Shown piece by piece: positions 8,344 through 15,298 of a DNA stretch of 64,000 nucleotides; position 1 is the stretch's first letter, and the number at the start of each line of letters is the position of its first letter. Source of the stretch: Micromonospora chersina (lineage in GTDB: Bacteria > Actinomycetota > Actinomycetes > Mycobacteriales > Micromonosporaceae). The stretch lies in assembly GCF_900091475.1 (NCBI RefSeq), contig NZ_FMIB01000002.1:5208001-5272000 (forward strand), read 5' to 3'. Made by a program: the position numbers and the translations under genes. The notes below the pieces were generated by a model. That model was not told the DNA's origin, did not search any database, and worked only from the letters and a program-made list of their open reading frames with translations.

Positions 8344-9123
8344 GTGGCTGAATTCACTGACGCCGATCTGCGCGGCTCCCGGTTCGAGCGCGTCGACCTC
8401 AGCGGCGCCCAGCTGAGCACCGTCGATCTGTCCGGCGCCCGGTTTCGCGGGGCCGACCTGAGCGGGGTCACCATGCGCGGCGTCGATCTGGTCGGCGTGG
8501 ACATCCACGGCGAGATCGAGAACCTGACGATCAACGGCGTCGACGTCGGGCCGCTGGTCGAGGCGGAGCTGGACCGGCGGCACCCGGACCGGGCCAGGAT
8601 GCGTCCGACCGACGCGGCCAGCTTCCGCGAGGCGTGGGACATTCTCGAGCGGCTCTGGGGCGAGACCGTCGAACGGGCCGGCCGGCTGCGACCCGAGCTG
8701 CTGCACGAGTCGGTCGACGGTGAGTGGTCGTTCATCGAGACGCTGCGGCACCTCGTCTTCGCCACCGACTCGTGGGTGAGGCGGGCGATCCTCGGCGACC
8801 CGTTGCCATGGGACCCTCTGGACCTCCCCTGGGACGAGATGCCGGACCTCCCCGGTGTGCCACGGGACCGGGCGGCTCGACCGTCCCTCGACGCGGTTCT
8901 GGCGCTGCGCCGCGACCGGATGTCCACCGTGCGCCAGGTCATCGAGGGCCTGACCGACGAGTCGCTGGACGCCCACACCGCGCCGGTGGAGGGCCCCGGA
9001 TGGCCGGAGCCCCGCAGCTACCCGGTGCGGAAGTGCCTGCTGATCGTCCTCAACGAGGAGTGGCAGCACCGGCTCTACGCCGTACGCGACCTGGCCATCC
9101 TGGAGGCACGCGAGGCTGGCTGA
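8344..9123 (+). CDS. pentapeptide-repeat / DinB-like fusion protein
   Basis: A 259-aa protein in two parts. Residues about 4-62 hold five-residue repeats of the A(D/N)LxG kind (ADLRGSRFERVDLSGAQLS, ARFRGADLSG), which form a right-handed quadrilateral helix. Residues about 90-250 match the DinB/YfiT four-helix fold. Its likely metal-site histidines lie in FIETLRHLVFATDSW and LNEEWQHRLYAVRDL. DinB-fold enzymes include mycothiol-dependent transferases, and this organism makes mycothiol (mshB in this window), so a thiol-transferase role is possible but unproven. It starts at a GTG behind a TAGCCT box. Confidence 0.85.
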   Translation: MAEFTDADLRGSRFERVDLSGAQLSTVDLSGARFRGADLSGVTMRGVDLVGVDIHGEIENLTINGVDVGPLVEAELDRRHPDRARMRPTDAASFREAWDILERLWGETVERAGRLRPELLHESVDGEWSFIETLRHLVFATDSWVRRAILGDPLPWDPLDLPWDEMPDLPGVPRDRAARPSLDAVLALRRDRMSTVRQVIEGLTDESLDAHTAPVEGPGWPEPRSYPVRKCLLIVLNEEWQHRLYAVRDLAILEAREAG

Positions 9124-9129
9124 CGGGGG

Positions 9130-9858
9130 TCAGCTCGGGGTGAGGAGGCAGAACTCGTTGCCTTCCGGGTCGGCGAGGACCTTCCACGGGACATCCAGGT
9201 CGACGGCGGTGGCGCCGAGCGTCCGCAGCCTGGCCGCCTCGACCTCCAGGTCGTCACCCGGGTACGGGCGGACGTCCAGGTGGACGCGGTTCCACACGGT
9301 CTTCGCGTCGGGTGTGCGGACGAACCGCAGATAGGGGCCGACGCCCTTGGCGGAGCGCAGCACCGCCTCGTGGTCGGTCACCTCATGCAGAATCCAGTCC
9401 ATGGCCTCGCCCCAGAAGCGGGCCATGGCTCGTGGGTCCGCGCAGTCGACCACCACGGCGGCGATCGGTCCGGTGTCCCGGTAGAGCTCCCGGGGCTCCA
9501 GCACGCAGAACTCGTTGCCCTCCGGGTCGGCCAGGACCGTCCACGGGACGTCGCCCTGGCCCACGTCGGCGGGCGTCGCGCCGAGATCCTTGAGGCGTGC
9601 GACCAACTCCGCCTGGTGGGCCGCCGAGGTGGTGGCGAGGTCGATGTGGACCCGGTTCTTCACCGTCTTGGGTTCCGGGGAGACGACGAGGTCGACGCAG
9701 ACGGCCACGGGGTCGGGGTAGACGAAGCCCTCGGGTTCGAGGTTGGTCACGCCGGGTCCCTCGCTGGAGACCTCCCAGCCGAGCACCTCCGCCCAGAAAG
9801 CGCCCAGCGCTGAGTCGTCCCGAGCCTTCATGTTGATCTGCACAAGCCGCGTCGCCAT
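9130..9858 (-). CDS. VOC-superfamily protein with two glyoxalase-like domains
   Basis: A 242-aa protein made of two copies of a glyoxalase/bleomycin-resistance half. Copy 1 is at about residues 3-120 and copy 2 at about 125-242. Each ends with the same phrase, PWTVLADPEGNEFCVL and PWKVLADPEGNEFCLL, containing the C-terminal metal Glu. Each also has a VHIDL/VHLDV strand with the His ligand. Such proteins act as dioxygenases, lyases or drug-binding proteins; substrate unknown. The ATG is seven bases after a TAAGAT box, so I start here rather than 23 codons upstream. It ends six bases from the convergent DinB gene. Confidence 0.9.
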   Translation of the reverse strand: MATRLVQINMKARDDSALGAFWAEVLGWEVSSEGPGVTNLEPEGFVYPDPVAVCVDLVVSPEPKTVKNRVHIDLATTSAAHQAELVARLKDLGATPADVGQGDVPWTVLADPEGNEFCVLEPRELYRDTGPIAAVVVDCADPRAMARFWGEAMDWILHEVTDHEAVLRSAKGVGPYLRFVRTPDAKTVWNRVHLDVRPYPGDDLEVEAARLRTLGATAVDLDVPWKVLADPEGNEFCLLTPS

Positions 9859-9865
9859 GCCGGCG

Positions 9866-9871
9866 ATCTTA
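9866..9871 (-). promoter_or_regulatory. -10 box of the VOC gene
   Basis: On the minus strand TAAGAT ends 7 nt before the ATG. It decides the start codon and implies a leaderless mRNA. Confidence 0.5.
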
Positions 9872-9927
9872 GGGACCCGTCGAGCCGGCGGCGGTGCCCG
9901 GAGTGCCCTGAAGTGTAGACGGCTCAC

Positions 9928-10293
9928 TCAGCCCTCGGTCGGGACGAGGATCCGCTCGTGCAGGGCGTCCCGGCAGCGCAGCAGGCGCACGGTGATCTCG
10001 TCGAACAGCGCGGGATCGGTCCGGCCGCCGCGCCACACGGCCCGCAGCGCGGCCTGGCCCACGGCCAGTTGGGTGGCCGCCCCCTCGACGAGGTTGGCGT
10101 ACTCGTCGCGGACCGCCGGCCCGGCGGACCGCGCCGCCTCGCGGGCCGCGACCAGCGGCGCTCCGGTTCGCGCGAAGATCGCGTCGGCGTCCGCGTCACT
10201 CGCGCCGATCCGGGACAGCATGTGTTCCAGGTCGGTCGCCGCGACGGTCATCCGACCGACCGCCACCAACGTCTCCTCCGCCAGCTTCACCAC
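9928..10293 (-). CDS. hypothetical helical protein
   Basis: A 121-aa protein of almost entirely helical composition with no membrane span, no cysteine motif and no recognised domain. It begins VKLAEETLVAVGRMTVAATDLEHML. The repeated Ala/Glu/Arg heptads suggest a helical bundle. GTG start; TAGGGT lies six bases upstream, so it is probably leaderless. It sits between the VOC gene and a YdcF-like gene, all on the minus strand but each with its own promoter. Confidence 0.65.
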   Translation of the reverse strand: MVKLAEETLVAVGRMTVAATDLEHMLSRIGASDADADAIFARTGAPLVAAREAARSAGPAVRDEYANLVEGAATQLAVGQAALRAVWRGGRTDPALFDEITVRLLRCRDALHERILVPTEG

Positions 10294-10299
10294 GCCGCG

Positions 10300-10305
10300 A
10301 CCCTA
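10300..10305 (-). promoter_or_regulatory. -10 box of the helical hypothetical gene
   Basis: On the minus strand TAGGGT ends 6 nt before the GTG start, a leaderless arrangement. Confidence 0.45.
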
Positions 10306-10326
10306 CCGCCGCCCGGACGCCGAACG

Positions 10327-11043
10327 TCAGCCCGCGCGCAGGGCGTCGTCCACTCCGGTCTCCCGGCGGCCCAGGTGGACGGGGTCGCGGCCGGAGACCA
10401 CGTCCACCGCGGCCTTCACGCACGCGCCGTACTCCCGGGTGGCGCTGATCCGCCAGCGGTCCGCGTACCGGCGGGCGGTGTCGTCGCCCACGCCGTTGGC
10501 CGCCACGCCGAGGTGCCGGCAGAGGGCGACGGCGCGGGGCAGGTGGAAGGACTGGGTCACCACGGTGGCCCGTTCCACGCCGAAGACGCGCCGGGCCCGT
10601 GCGCAGGAGTCGTAGGTGTCGAAGCCGGCGTGGTCCAGCACCACCTTCTCCGCCGGCACGCCCCGGTCGACAAGCCAGCGCCGCATCGCGTCGGGCTCGT
10701 CGTAGTCGTAGTTCATGTGGTCGCCGGAGACCAGGATGACCCGGACCTTGCCGGCGGCGTAGAGCCGCTGGGCGATCTCCAGCCGGCCGGCGAGGAACGG
10801 CGACGGGGTGCCGTCGGCCTCCACCTTGGTGCCCAGGACCAGGGCGACCGGGGCTTCCGGCACGTCGGCCTCGGCGAACAGGTGCCCGTCGGCGCCGTCG
10901 CGGACCCACACCACGCAGGCCGCGGTGCCGGCGGCCAGCAGCGCCGCGCCGGCGACGACCACCACCAGGGCACGGCGGATCCGGCGTACGGTCGGTCTGC
11001 GGCTGGTGCGCCACTCCCTGACCCTTGCGAACAGCCCCCGCAT
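10327..11043 (-). CDS. SanA/YdcF-family membrane protein (DUF218)
   Basis: A 238-aa protein with a basic N-terminus (RRPTVRRIRR) and one membrane helix at about residues 24-46. An external DUF218 domain follows from about 62, with ALVLGTKVEADGTPS, VILVSGDHM, the DHAGFDTYDSC segment and TVVTQSFHLPRAVALCRHLG. Escherichia coli SanA of this family is linked to envelope barrier function and vancomycin exclusion; the enzymatic role is unknown. A CAGAAT box seven bases before the ATG suggests a leaderless mRNA. It diverges from the gene at 11104. Confidence 0.85.
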   Translation of the reverse strand: MRGLFARVREWRTSRRPTVRRIRRALVVVVAGAALLAAGTAACVVWVRDGADGHLFAEADVPEAPVALVLGTKVEADGTPSPFLAGRLEIAQRLYAAGKVRVILVSGDHMNYDYDEPDAMRRWLVDRGVPAEKVVLDHAGFDTYDSCARARRVFGVERATVVTQSFHLPRAVALCRHLGVAANGVGDDTARRYADRWRISATREYGACVKAAVDVVSGRDPVHLGRRETGVDDALRAG

Positions 11044-11103
11044 GCGGGCGATTCTGTCAGGTGGCGGCGAGCACCGGGTTCCCTGCGGCAGGAGGAGGAC
11101 GAG

Positions 11104-11559
11104 ATGGCGAAGCGGCATCCCGCGCTGGCGCGGCTCGACGTGCTCGTCGGCCGGTGGAGCGTGCAGCCCGAGGTGGAGGGCCTGGGCGTCGGCTGGACGG
11201 AGTTCGCCTGGGTGGAGGACGGCCGGTTCCTCCGCCAGTTCAGCGACGCGGAGCCGGTGCCGGAGACGGCGCCGCGGGCCTGGCGGGAGAACAACCCCAT
11301 GCCCACCACCCAGCTCATCGGCCTGGACGACGCGGGGGAGGAGTTCACGGTGCTCTACGCCGACGCCCGCGGCGTGCACCGGGTCTACCGGATGACGTTC
11401 GGCGACGGCCATTGGCGGATGTGGCGGGCGGCGCCCGGCTTCCACCAGCGGTTCACCGGGACGCTGCGCGAGGACGGCACCGCCATCGACGCCCGCTGGG
11501 AGCGGTCCGAGGACGGTGCCGACTGGGCGCTCGACTTCCGGTTGGCCTACCGGCGCTGA
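11104..11559 (+). CDS. hypothetical protein, lipocalin/DUF1579-like
   Basis: A 151-aa cytoplasmic protein starting MAKRHPALARLDVLVGRWS, the phrase that opens many small beta-barrel proteins of the DUF1579/THAP4-like type ('L-x-x-L-V-G-x-W'). Alternating beta strands and a Trp-rich RMTFGDGHWRMWRAA segment fit a ligand-binding barrel. The ATG has a strong GGAGGAGGACGAG ribosome site. It converges with the methyltransferase gene. Function not known. Confidence 0.75.
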   Translation: MAKRHPALARLDVLVGRWSVQPEVEGLGVGWTEFAWVEDGRFLRQFSDAEPVPETAPRAWRENNPMPTTQLIGLDDAGEEFTVLYADARGVHRVYRMTFGDGHWRMWRAAPGFHQRFTGTLREDGTAIDARWERSEDGADWALDFRLAYRR

Positions 11560-11578
11560 CCGCGTCCTCGCCGCCGGG

Positions 11579-12304
11579 TCACCGCGTCGCCCGGGCGAGC
11601 ACGATCAGCTCTCCGTCGTCGCTCGCGCCGGCCGGCTCTCCGGCCCAGCCGCCGAGCACCCGTTCGACGGTGAAACCCGCCCCGGTCAGGGCGGCCCGCA
11701 GTTCCGCCTCGGTGCGGAAGCGCAGCGTGCCGGGGCTGCGCATCTCCGTGCCGTCGGGCAGCAGGTAGTGGTGCAGGAAGCCGACCAGGCCGTCGCGGAC
11801 CTCGGTCAGCTCGGTCCAGCCGTCCACGGTCGTACCGTCGGGCAGGGTGAGCCGGCGGCGGGAGTCGGCGGGGTTCCAGCGCTCCCAGCGGCGCGCGGCC
11901 GGATCGCGCGAGTCGAACGCCAGCCGGCCGCCGTCGACAAGGGCCCGGCGCAGGTGCCGGAGGGTGTCCGCCCACGCCGCGTCGTCCCGGATCTCCTGCG
12001 CCACGTGGCTGGTCAGCACGGCCACGTCGTACGCCGCGTCGGGCAGCGCGGCGGCGGTGCCGGAGATCCAGGTGAGCCGGTCGCCGCCGGGCTTGGCCCG
12101 GGCCGCGGCGAGTGAGCCGGGACCCGGGTCGACGCCGGTGACCCGGTGACCGGCGGCGGCCAGGGCCAGGGTGAGCCGGCCGGTGCCGCAGCCGAGGTCC
12201 AGGACGCGGAGCGGCGCCGCCCCGACGAAGCGGAGGAAGAAGTCGTCGTCGCGTCCCCACGCGTTCTCCGCGTCGTAGAGCGCCGCCGGCAGGTCGACCG
12301 GCAC
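11579..12304 (-). CDS. class I SAM-dependent methyltransferase
   Basis: A 241-aa methyltransferase. Motif I is VLDLGCGTGRLTLALA at about residues 34-49, the acidic ribose-binding residue is in VTGVDPG, and motif IV-like VAVLTSH-VAQEI follows at about 93-105. A C-terminal beta region ends GELIVLARATR. The order fits the Methyltransf_25 family of small-molecule methyltransferases. Only one base separates it from the upstream PH-domain gene, so both are on one transcript from the TACCGT promoter. Substrate unknown. Confidence 0.88.
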   Translation of the reverse strand: MPVDLPAALYDAENAWGRDDDFFLRFVGAAPLRVLDLGCGTGRLTLALAAAGHRVTGVDPGPGSLAAARAKPGGDRLTWISGTAAALPDAAYDVAVLTSHVAQEIRDDAAWADTLRHLRRALVDGGRLAFDSRDPAARRWERWNPADSRRRLTLPDGTTVDGWTELTEVRDGLVGFLHHYLLPDGTEMRSPGTLRFRTEAELRAALTGAGFTVERVLGGWAGEPAGASDDGELIVLARATR

Positions 12305-12305
12305 C

Positions 12306-12668
12306 TCAGGAGATGTGGTGGAGGATGACGTTGTGCACGTGGTGGGCCTTCTGCGCGCCCCGGAACTCCACCTCGTAGGTGTGTGTGCCGACGTGGACGG
12401 CGATCGCGCCGGTGGAGAAGAACGAGCCGCCCCACGACTTGTTGCTCACCACGCTCACGCTGGTGATCTTCGCGTACGGGATGCTCGTGATGGCGTACCG
12501 CTTCCCGACGAAGGAGCGGTCCTGGATGATCACCCGGCGGTCGGTCAGGCCGATGAAACCGGTGCCCGTGCCGATCGCGTCGTAGACGGCGATGATCTGC
12601 TCGCCGGGCAGGAGCCCGCTCTGGATCTGCTGGAACTGTTCCCTGCGGTCGTACGTCGGGTCGGCCAT
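12306..12668 (-). CDS. bacterial PH-domain protein
   Basis: A 120-aa protein with one bacterial pleckstrin-homology domain: LLPGEQIIAVYDAIG, then GFIGLTDRRVIIQD (the usual 'lTdrRli' strand), then SIPYAKITSVSVV, ending in a helix with HHVHNVILHHIS. These domains occur in envelope or cytoplasmic proteins of unknown role, often stress-linked. ATG seven bases after TACCGT, so leaderless. It heads a two-gene unit with the methyltransferase. Confidence 0.85.
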   Translation of the reverse strand: MADPTYDRREQFQQIQSGLLPGEQIIAVYDAIGTGTGFIGLTDRRVIIQDRSFVGKRYAITSIPYAKITSVSVVSNKSWGGSFFSTGAIAVHVGTHTYEVEFRGAQKAHHVHNVILHHIS

Positions 12669-12675
12669 GTCCCCG

Positions 12676-12681
12676 ACGGTA
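12676..12681 (-). promoter_or_regulatory. -10 box of the PH-domain/methyltransferase unit
   Basis: On the minus strand TACCGT ends exactly 7 nt before the ATG, the same box and spacing as at dapD and dapE. Confidence 0.5.
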
Positions 12682-12707
12682 GGCGGAGCGCGCCAGCCGG
12701 AAACGCC

Positions 12708-12737
12708 GGCAGCCCCGTCCTGCTGGACGGGGCTGCC
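12708..12737 (-). terminator. hairpin terminator of the small membrane protein gene
   Basis: GGCAGCCCCGTCC pairs perfectly with GGACGGGGCTGCC (13 bp, loop TGCT), ten bases after the stop of the minus-strand gene at 12748. Confidence 0.8.
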
Positions 12738-12747
12738 GAGGTCAAGG

Positions 12748-13080
12748 TCAGTGGTCGACGCGCGGGTCGTGGTCGCGGCTGCGGCTGCCGGCCTTGGCCA
12801 GGCCGCGGCTGATCAGGTAACCGACGGTCAGCAGGGTGATGTACCACCAGGCCTTGTCGGCGGCGAAGTAGTCGCCACCGTTGTTCGAGGCGCCGTCGCC
12901 GACGGCGTTCGAGGCGATCAGAACGCCGATGACGGAGAGCAGGTAGACGGCCAGCTCGGTGGTCTTCCAGGCCGGCTTGGTCTCCTCCCCGTGCCGGTGC
13001 AGGTGCCGGACGTCGCGGTCGACGTGGTCGGTGTGCACGTGGTCGGTTGCCCGGTTCGTGGCCGCGGTGGGCGTCGTCAT
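12748..13080 (-). CDS. small membrane protein with His-rich N-terminus
   Basis: A 110-aa protein. Residues 10-33 are rich in His and Asp (HVHTDHVDRDVRHLHRHGEE), which might bind metal. Two membrane helices follow at about 42-58 and 77-93, with an Asn/Gly loop between (SNNGGDYFAADKAWW) and a charged C-terminus. I recognise the general type as an actinobacterial conserved membrane protein, but no function. ATG with AGGAG nine bases upstream. It has its own strong terminator, and upstream a nested hairpin lies in its leader region. Confidence 0.75.
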   Translation of the reverse strand: MTTPTAATNRATDHVHTDHVDRDVRHLHRHGEETKPAWKTTELAVYLLSVIGVLIASNAVGDGASNNGGDYFAADKAWWYITLLTVGYLISRGLAKAGSRSRDHDPRVDH

Positions 13081-13109
13081 GGTCAGCTCCTAAAAGGGGT
13101 TATCGCACA

Positions 13110-13150
13110 TTCCGTCGCTTTCGGGAGCCTTGCGGCTCCCTGTCACGGAA
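13110..13150 (-). terminator. nested hairpin between two minus-strand genes
   Basis: GGGAGCC-TTGC-GGCTCCC is a perfect 7-bp stem at 13123-13140. It is enclosed by a second perfect stem TTCCGT/ACGGAA. It lies 60 nt past the PCD-like gene and 30 nt before the membrane protein gene. It could end transcription of the first or form a leader structure of the second. Confidence 0.55.
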
Positions 13151-13211
13151 GTCCTACCCAGTTGGAATTAGTTGCTAACCGGAAACTTTCAGGAACCTGC
13201 CAGGAAACCGC

Positions 13212-13520
13212 TCAGGGGGCGGTGACCGCGCGGACCGCGTCCTCGATGCGCGCGGCCAGCAGCACCTCACCCTCGGTGAGCGGCTCGCCGTCGCCGTGGC
13301 CAACCTTGATGTGGGTGCGGTCGGCCCGGCGGCTGATGTCCGGGCGCAGGCGCAGCGCGTCGGCCACCACGGCGACCCGCTCGGTGAGCGCGGCGTGCTG
13401 GGTGTCGTCGAGCACGAGCGTGCGTCGGATCTGCTCGCCTTCGCGGGTCCAACCGGACAGCAGGGCGAGGGCGTCGCTGAGGTAGTCGTGCTTGGCCCGG
13501 CCGTTGAACAGCACGCGCAT
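13212..13520 (-). CDS. pterin-4a-carbinolamine dehydratase-like protein lacking the active-site His pair
   Basis: A 102-aa protein with the size and secondary structure of PCD/DCoH: LSDALALLSGWTREG, then IRRTLVLDDTQHAALTERV, then VADALRLRPDI, then THIKVG, and LTEGEVLLAARIED at the end. In active enzymes the middle segment reads ae-x-x-x-HHPd; here it is RLRP, so the two adjacent catalytic histidines are missing. A catalytic role is doubtful. The ATG follows GGGAGG by six bases, which is why I prefer it to a start 13 codons upstream. Confidence 0.7.
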   Translation of the reverse strand: MRVLFNGRAKHDYLSDALALLSGWTREGEQIRRTLVLDDTQHAALTERVAVVADALRLRPDISRRADRTHIKVGHGDGEPLTEGEVLLAARIEDAVRAVTAP

Positions 13521-13755
13521 CACCGCACCTCCCAGGCGTCGTTGCCGGCTTGTGGCCAAATCGTCGCCATCCCGTGTCCCAGTCGACGCCCTCTAGTCTG
13601 TCGCCGCACAGATGGTGTGTCCACGCCCACACTTCCGTGTTCTGCTGACCTGACGGTCGACTCAGCTACCCAAACCGCCGATTGATCTGGCACGCTGGAC
13701 GCCCGTGCGGACCGAACGGGTAAGCGGGAACGGGCAGGACCGGCGGGAGCCGAGA

Positions 13756-14142
13756 GTGGTCGTCGGTGCGGCGATCATCATGGACGGCAGGGTCCTCGCC
13801 TGCGAGCGCTCCGCGCCACCGGAGGTGGCCGGTCGCTGGGAGTTCCCCGGCGGCAAGGTGGAGCCGGGCGAGATCGAGACCGACGCGCTGGTCCGCGAGT
13901 GCGCCGAGGAACTCGGTGTCCGCGTGGAGATCGGCGACCGGCTCGGCCGCGACGTGCGGATGGCCCACGGCCGTTCCGTCCTCCGGGTGTACCTGGCCCG
14001 CCTGCTCCACGGTGACGAGCCCAAGGCCCTGGAGCACTCCGAACTGCGCTGGCTCTCCGCCGCCGAACTCGACACCGTCGACTGGCTGCCGGCCGACGTG
14101 CCGATCGTCGCCGCCCTGCGCCCGCTGCTCGCCGGCGGCTGA
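13756..14142 (+). CDS. mutT: NUDIX hydrolase, MutT-like (8-oxo-dGTP diphosphatase type)
   Basis: A house-cleaning hydrolase expected to remove oxidised dGTP or related nucleotides. The Nudix box runs GGKVEPGE through RECAEELGV, matching Gx5Ex7REUxEExGU. The preceding VVVGAAIIMDGRVLACERS and RWEFPGGK are the classic MutT beginning. I start at the GTG with GGGAG six bases upstream, where family similarity begins. A GTG 51 bases earlier would give 145 aa, so the N-terminus is uncertain. It shares a bidirectional terminator with sdhB. Confidence 0.88.
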   Translation: MVVGAAIIMDGRVLACERSAPPEVAGRWEFPGGKVEPGEIETDALVRECAEELGVRVEIGDRLGRDVRMAHGRSVLRVYLARLLHGDEPKALEHSELRWLSAAELDTVDWLPADVPIVAALRPLLAGG

Positions 14143-14173
14143 GCGCCGGAAGCGGACGCGAGGGCGGAAACGG

Positions 14174-14208
14174 GACGGGGGCCGGCGGCATGTGCCGCGG
14201 CCCCCGTC
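14174..14208. terminator. strong bidirectional terminator between mutT and sdhB
   Basis: GACGGGGGCC-G-GCGGCA pairs with TGCCGC-GGCCCCCGTC, 16 bp with one bulged base and a TG loop, centred between the converging genes. Confidence 0.85.
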
Positions 14209-14227
14209 ATCGTTGTCGGCGTGCTGC

Positions 14228-15298
14228 TCAGTGCTTCGGCTCGTCCTGCTGCGGGTGGGCGAAGTTCAGGTGCTCCGGCGGCAGCGGGAAGGTCACGTCG
14301 TCGCCGAACGGCGACGGCGCGGCGGCCCGGTCGAAGGTCAGTTCGGTCAGCGGCAGCTTGCCGTTGACGTCGACCGCGGGGGCGGTCGGGTGCGGCACCT
14401 CGCGGTGCCAGTTGACGCCCTGCTGCGCCTGCCGCTCGGCCACCGCGTCGTGCGAGCCGCCGGCGTGCGAGTGCACCCCGCCGTGGGCGGCGCTGGCGGT
14501 CACGGCGCCGCTCGAATGCCCGCTGGTCACGCTGGTCTGAGGCACCTGACCCCTCCGGAAGATCTTGCTACCAAGCCACACAAGGGGATCGTACCTGCGG
14601 TCGACGACCCGCTCCTTCATGGGGATGATCCCGTTGTCGGTGATCTTGATGTGCTCGGGGCAGACCTCGGTGCAGCACTTGGTGATGTTGCAGAAGCCGA
14701 GACCCATCTCGGACTGCGCGTACTCCTTGCGGTCGGTCTTCGCGTCGAGCGGGTGCATGTCCAGCTCGGCGGCCCGGATGAAGAACCGGGGACCGGAGAA
14801 CGCCTGCTTGTTCTCCTCGTGGTCGCGGATCACGTGGCAGACGTTCTGGCAGAGGAAGCACTCGATGCACTTGCGGAACTCCTGCGAGCGCTCGACGTCG
14901 ACCTGCTGCATCCGGTAGTCGCCGGGTGCCACGTCGGCCGGCGGCGCGAACGCCGGGGTCTCCCGCGCCTTCTCGTAGTTGAACGAGACGTCGGTGACCA
15001 GGTCCCGGATGACCGGGAAGGTGCGCAGCGGCGTGACCGTGACGGTCTCGCCCTCCTCGAACGTCGACATCCGGGTCATGCAGCTCAGCCGGGGCTTGCC
15101 GTTGATCTCCATGGAGCAGGAGCCGCACTTGCCGGCCTTGCAGTTCCACCGGCACGCCAGGTCCGGCGCGTCGGTGGCCTGGAGCCGGTGGATCACGTCG
15201 AGGACGACCTCGCCCTCGTTCACCTCGACGGTGTAGTCCTGCAGGTCGCCGCCGTTCTCGTCGCCCCGCCAGATGCGGAAGGGTCGCTTGGTTCCCAT
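14228..15298 (-). CDS. sdhB: succinate dehydrogenase iron-sulfur subunit with long C-terminal extension
   Basis: The electron-transfer subunit of succinate dehydrogenase. Cys49, Cys53, Cys58, Cys61 and Cys73 resemble the [2Fe-2S] domain (CRWNCKAGKCGSC). Cys144/147/150 with 154 and Cys203/208/209/213 build the [4Fe-4S] and [3Fe-4S] sites (CIECFLCQNVC, CNITKCCTEVCP). The catalytic core ends near residue 250, the normal SdhB length. Here about 106 further residues follow, rich in His, Ala and Gly. The ATG shares one base with the sdhA stop, so the genes are coupled. Electrons flow from SdhA FAD through these clusters to the membrane anchor. Confidence 0.95.
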   Translation of the reverse strand: MGTKRPFRIWRGDENGGDLQDYTVEVNEGEVVLDVIHRLQATDAPDLACRWNCKAGKCGSCSMEINGKPRLSCMTRMSTFEEGETVTVTPLRTFPVIRDLVTDVSFNYEKARETPAFAPPADVAPGDYRMQQVDVERSQEFRKCIECFLCQNVCHVIRDHEENKQAFSGPRFFIRAAELDMHPLDAKTDRKEYAQSEMGLGFCNITKCCTEVCPEHIKITDNGIIPMKERVVDRRYDPLVWLGSKIFRRGQVPQTSVTSGHSSGAVTASAAHGGVHSHAGGSHDAVAERQAQQGVNWHREVPHPTAPAVDVNGKLPLTELTFDRAAAPSPFGDDVTFPLPPEHLNFAHPQQDEPKH

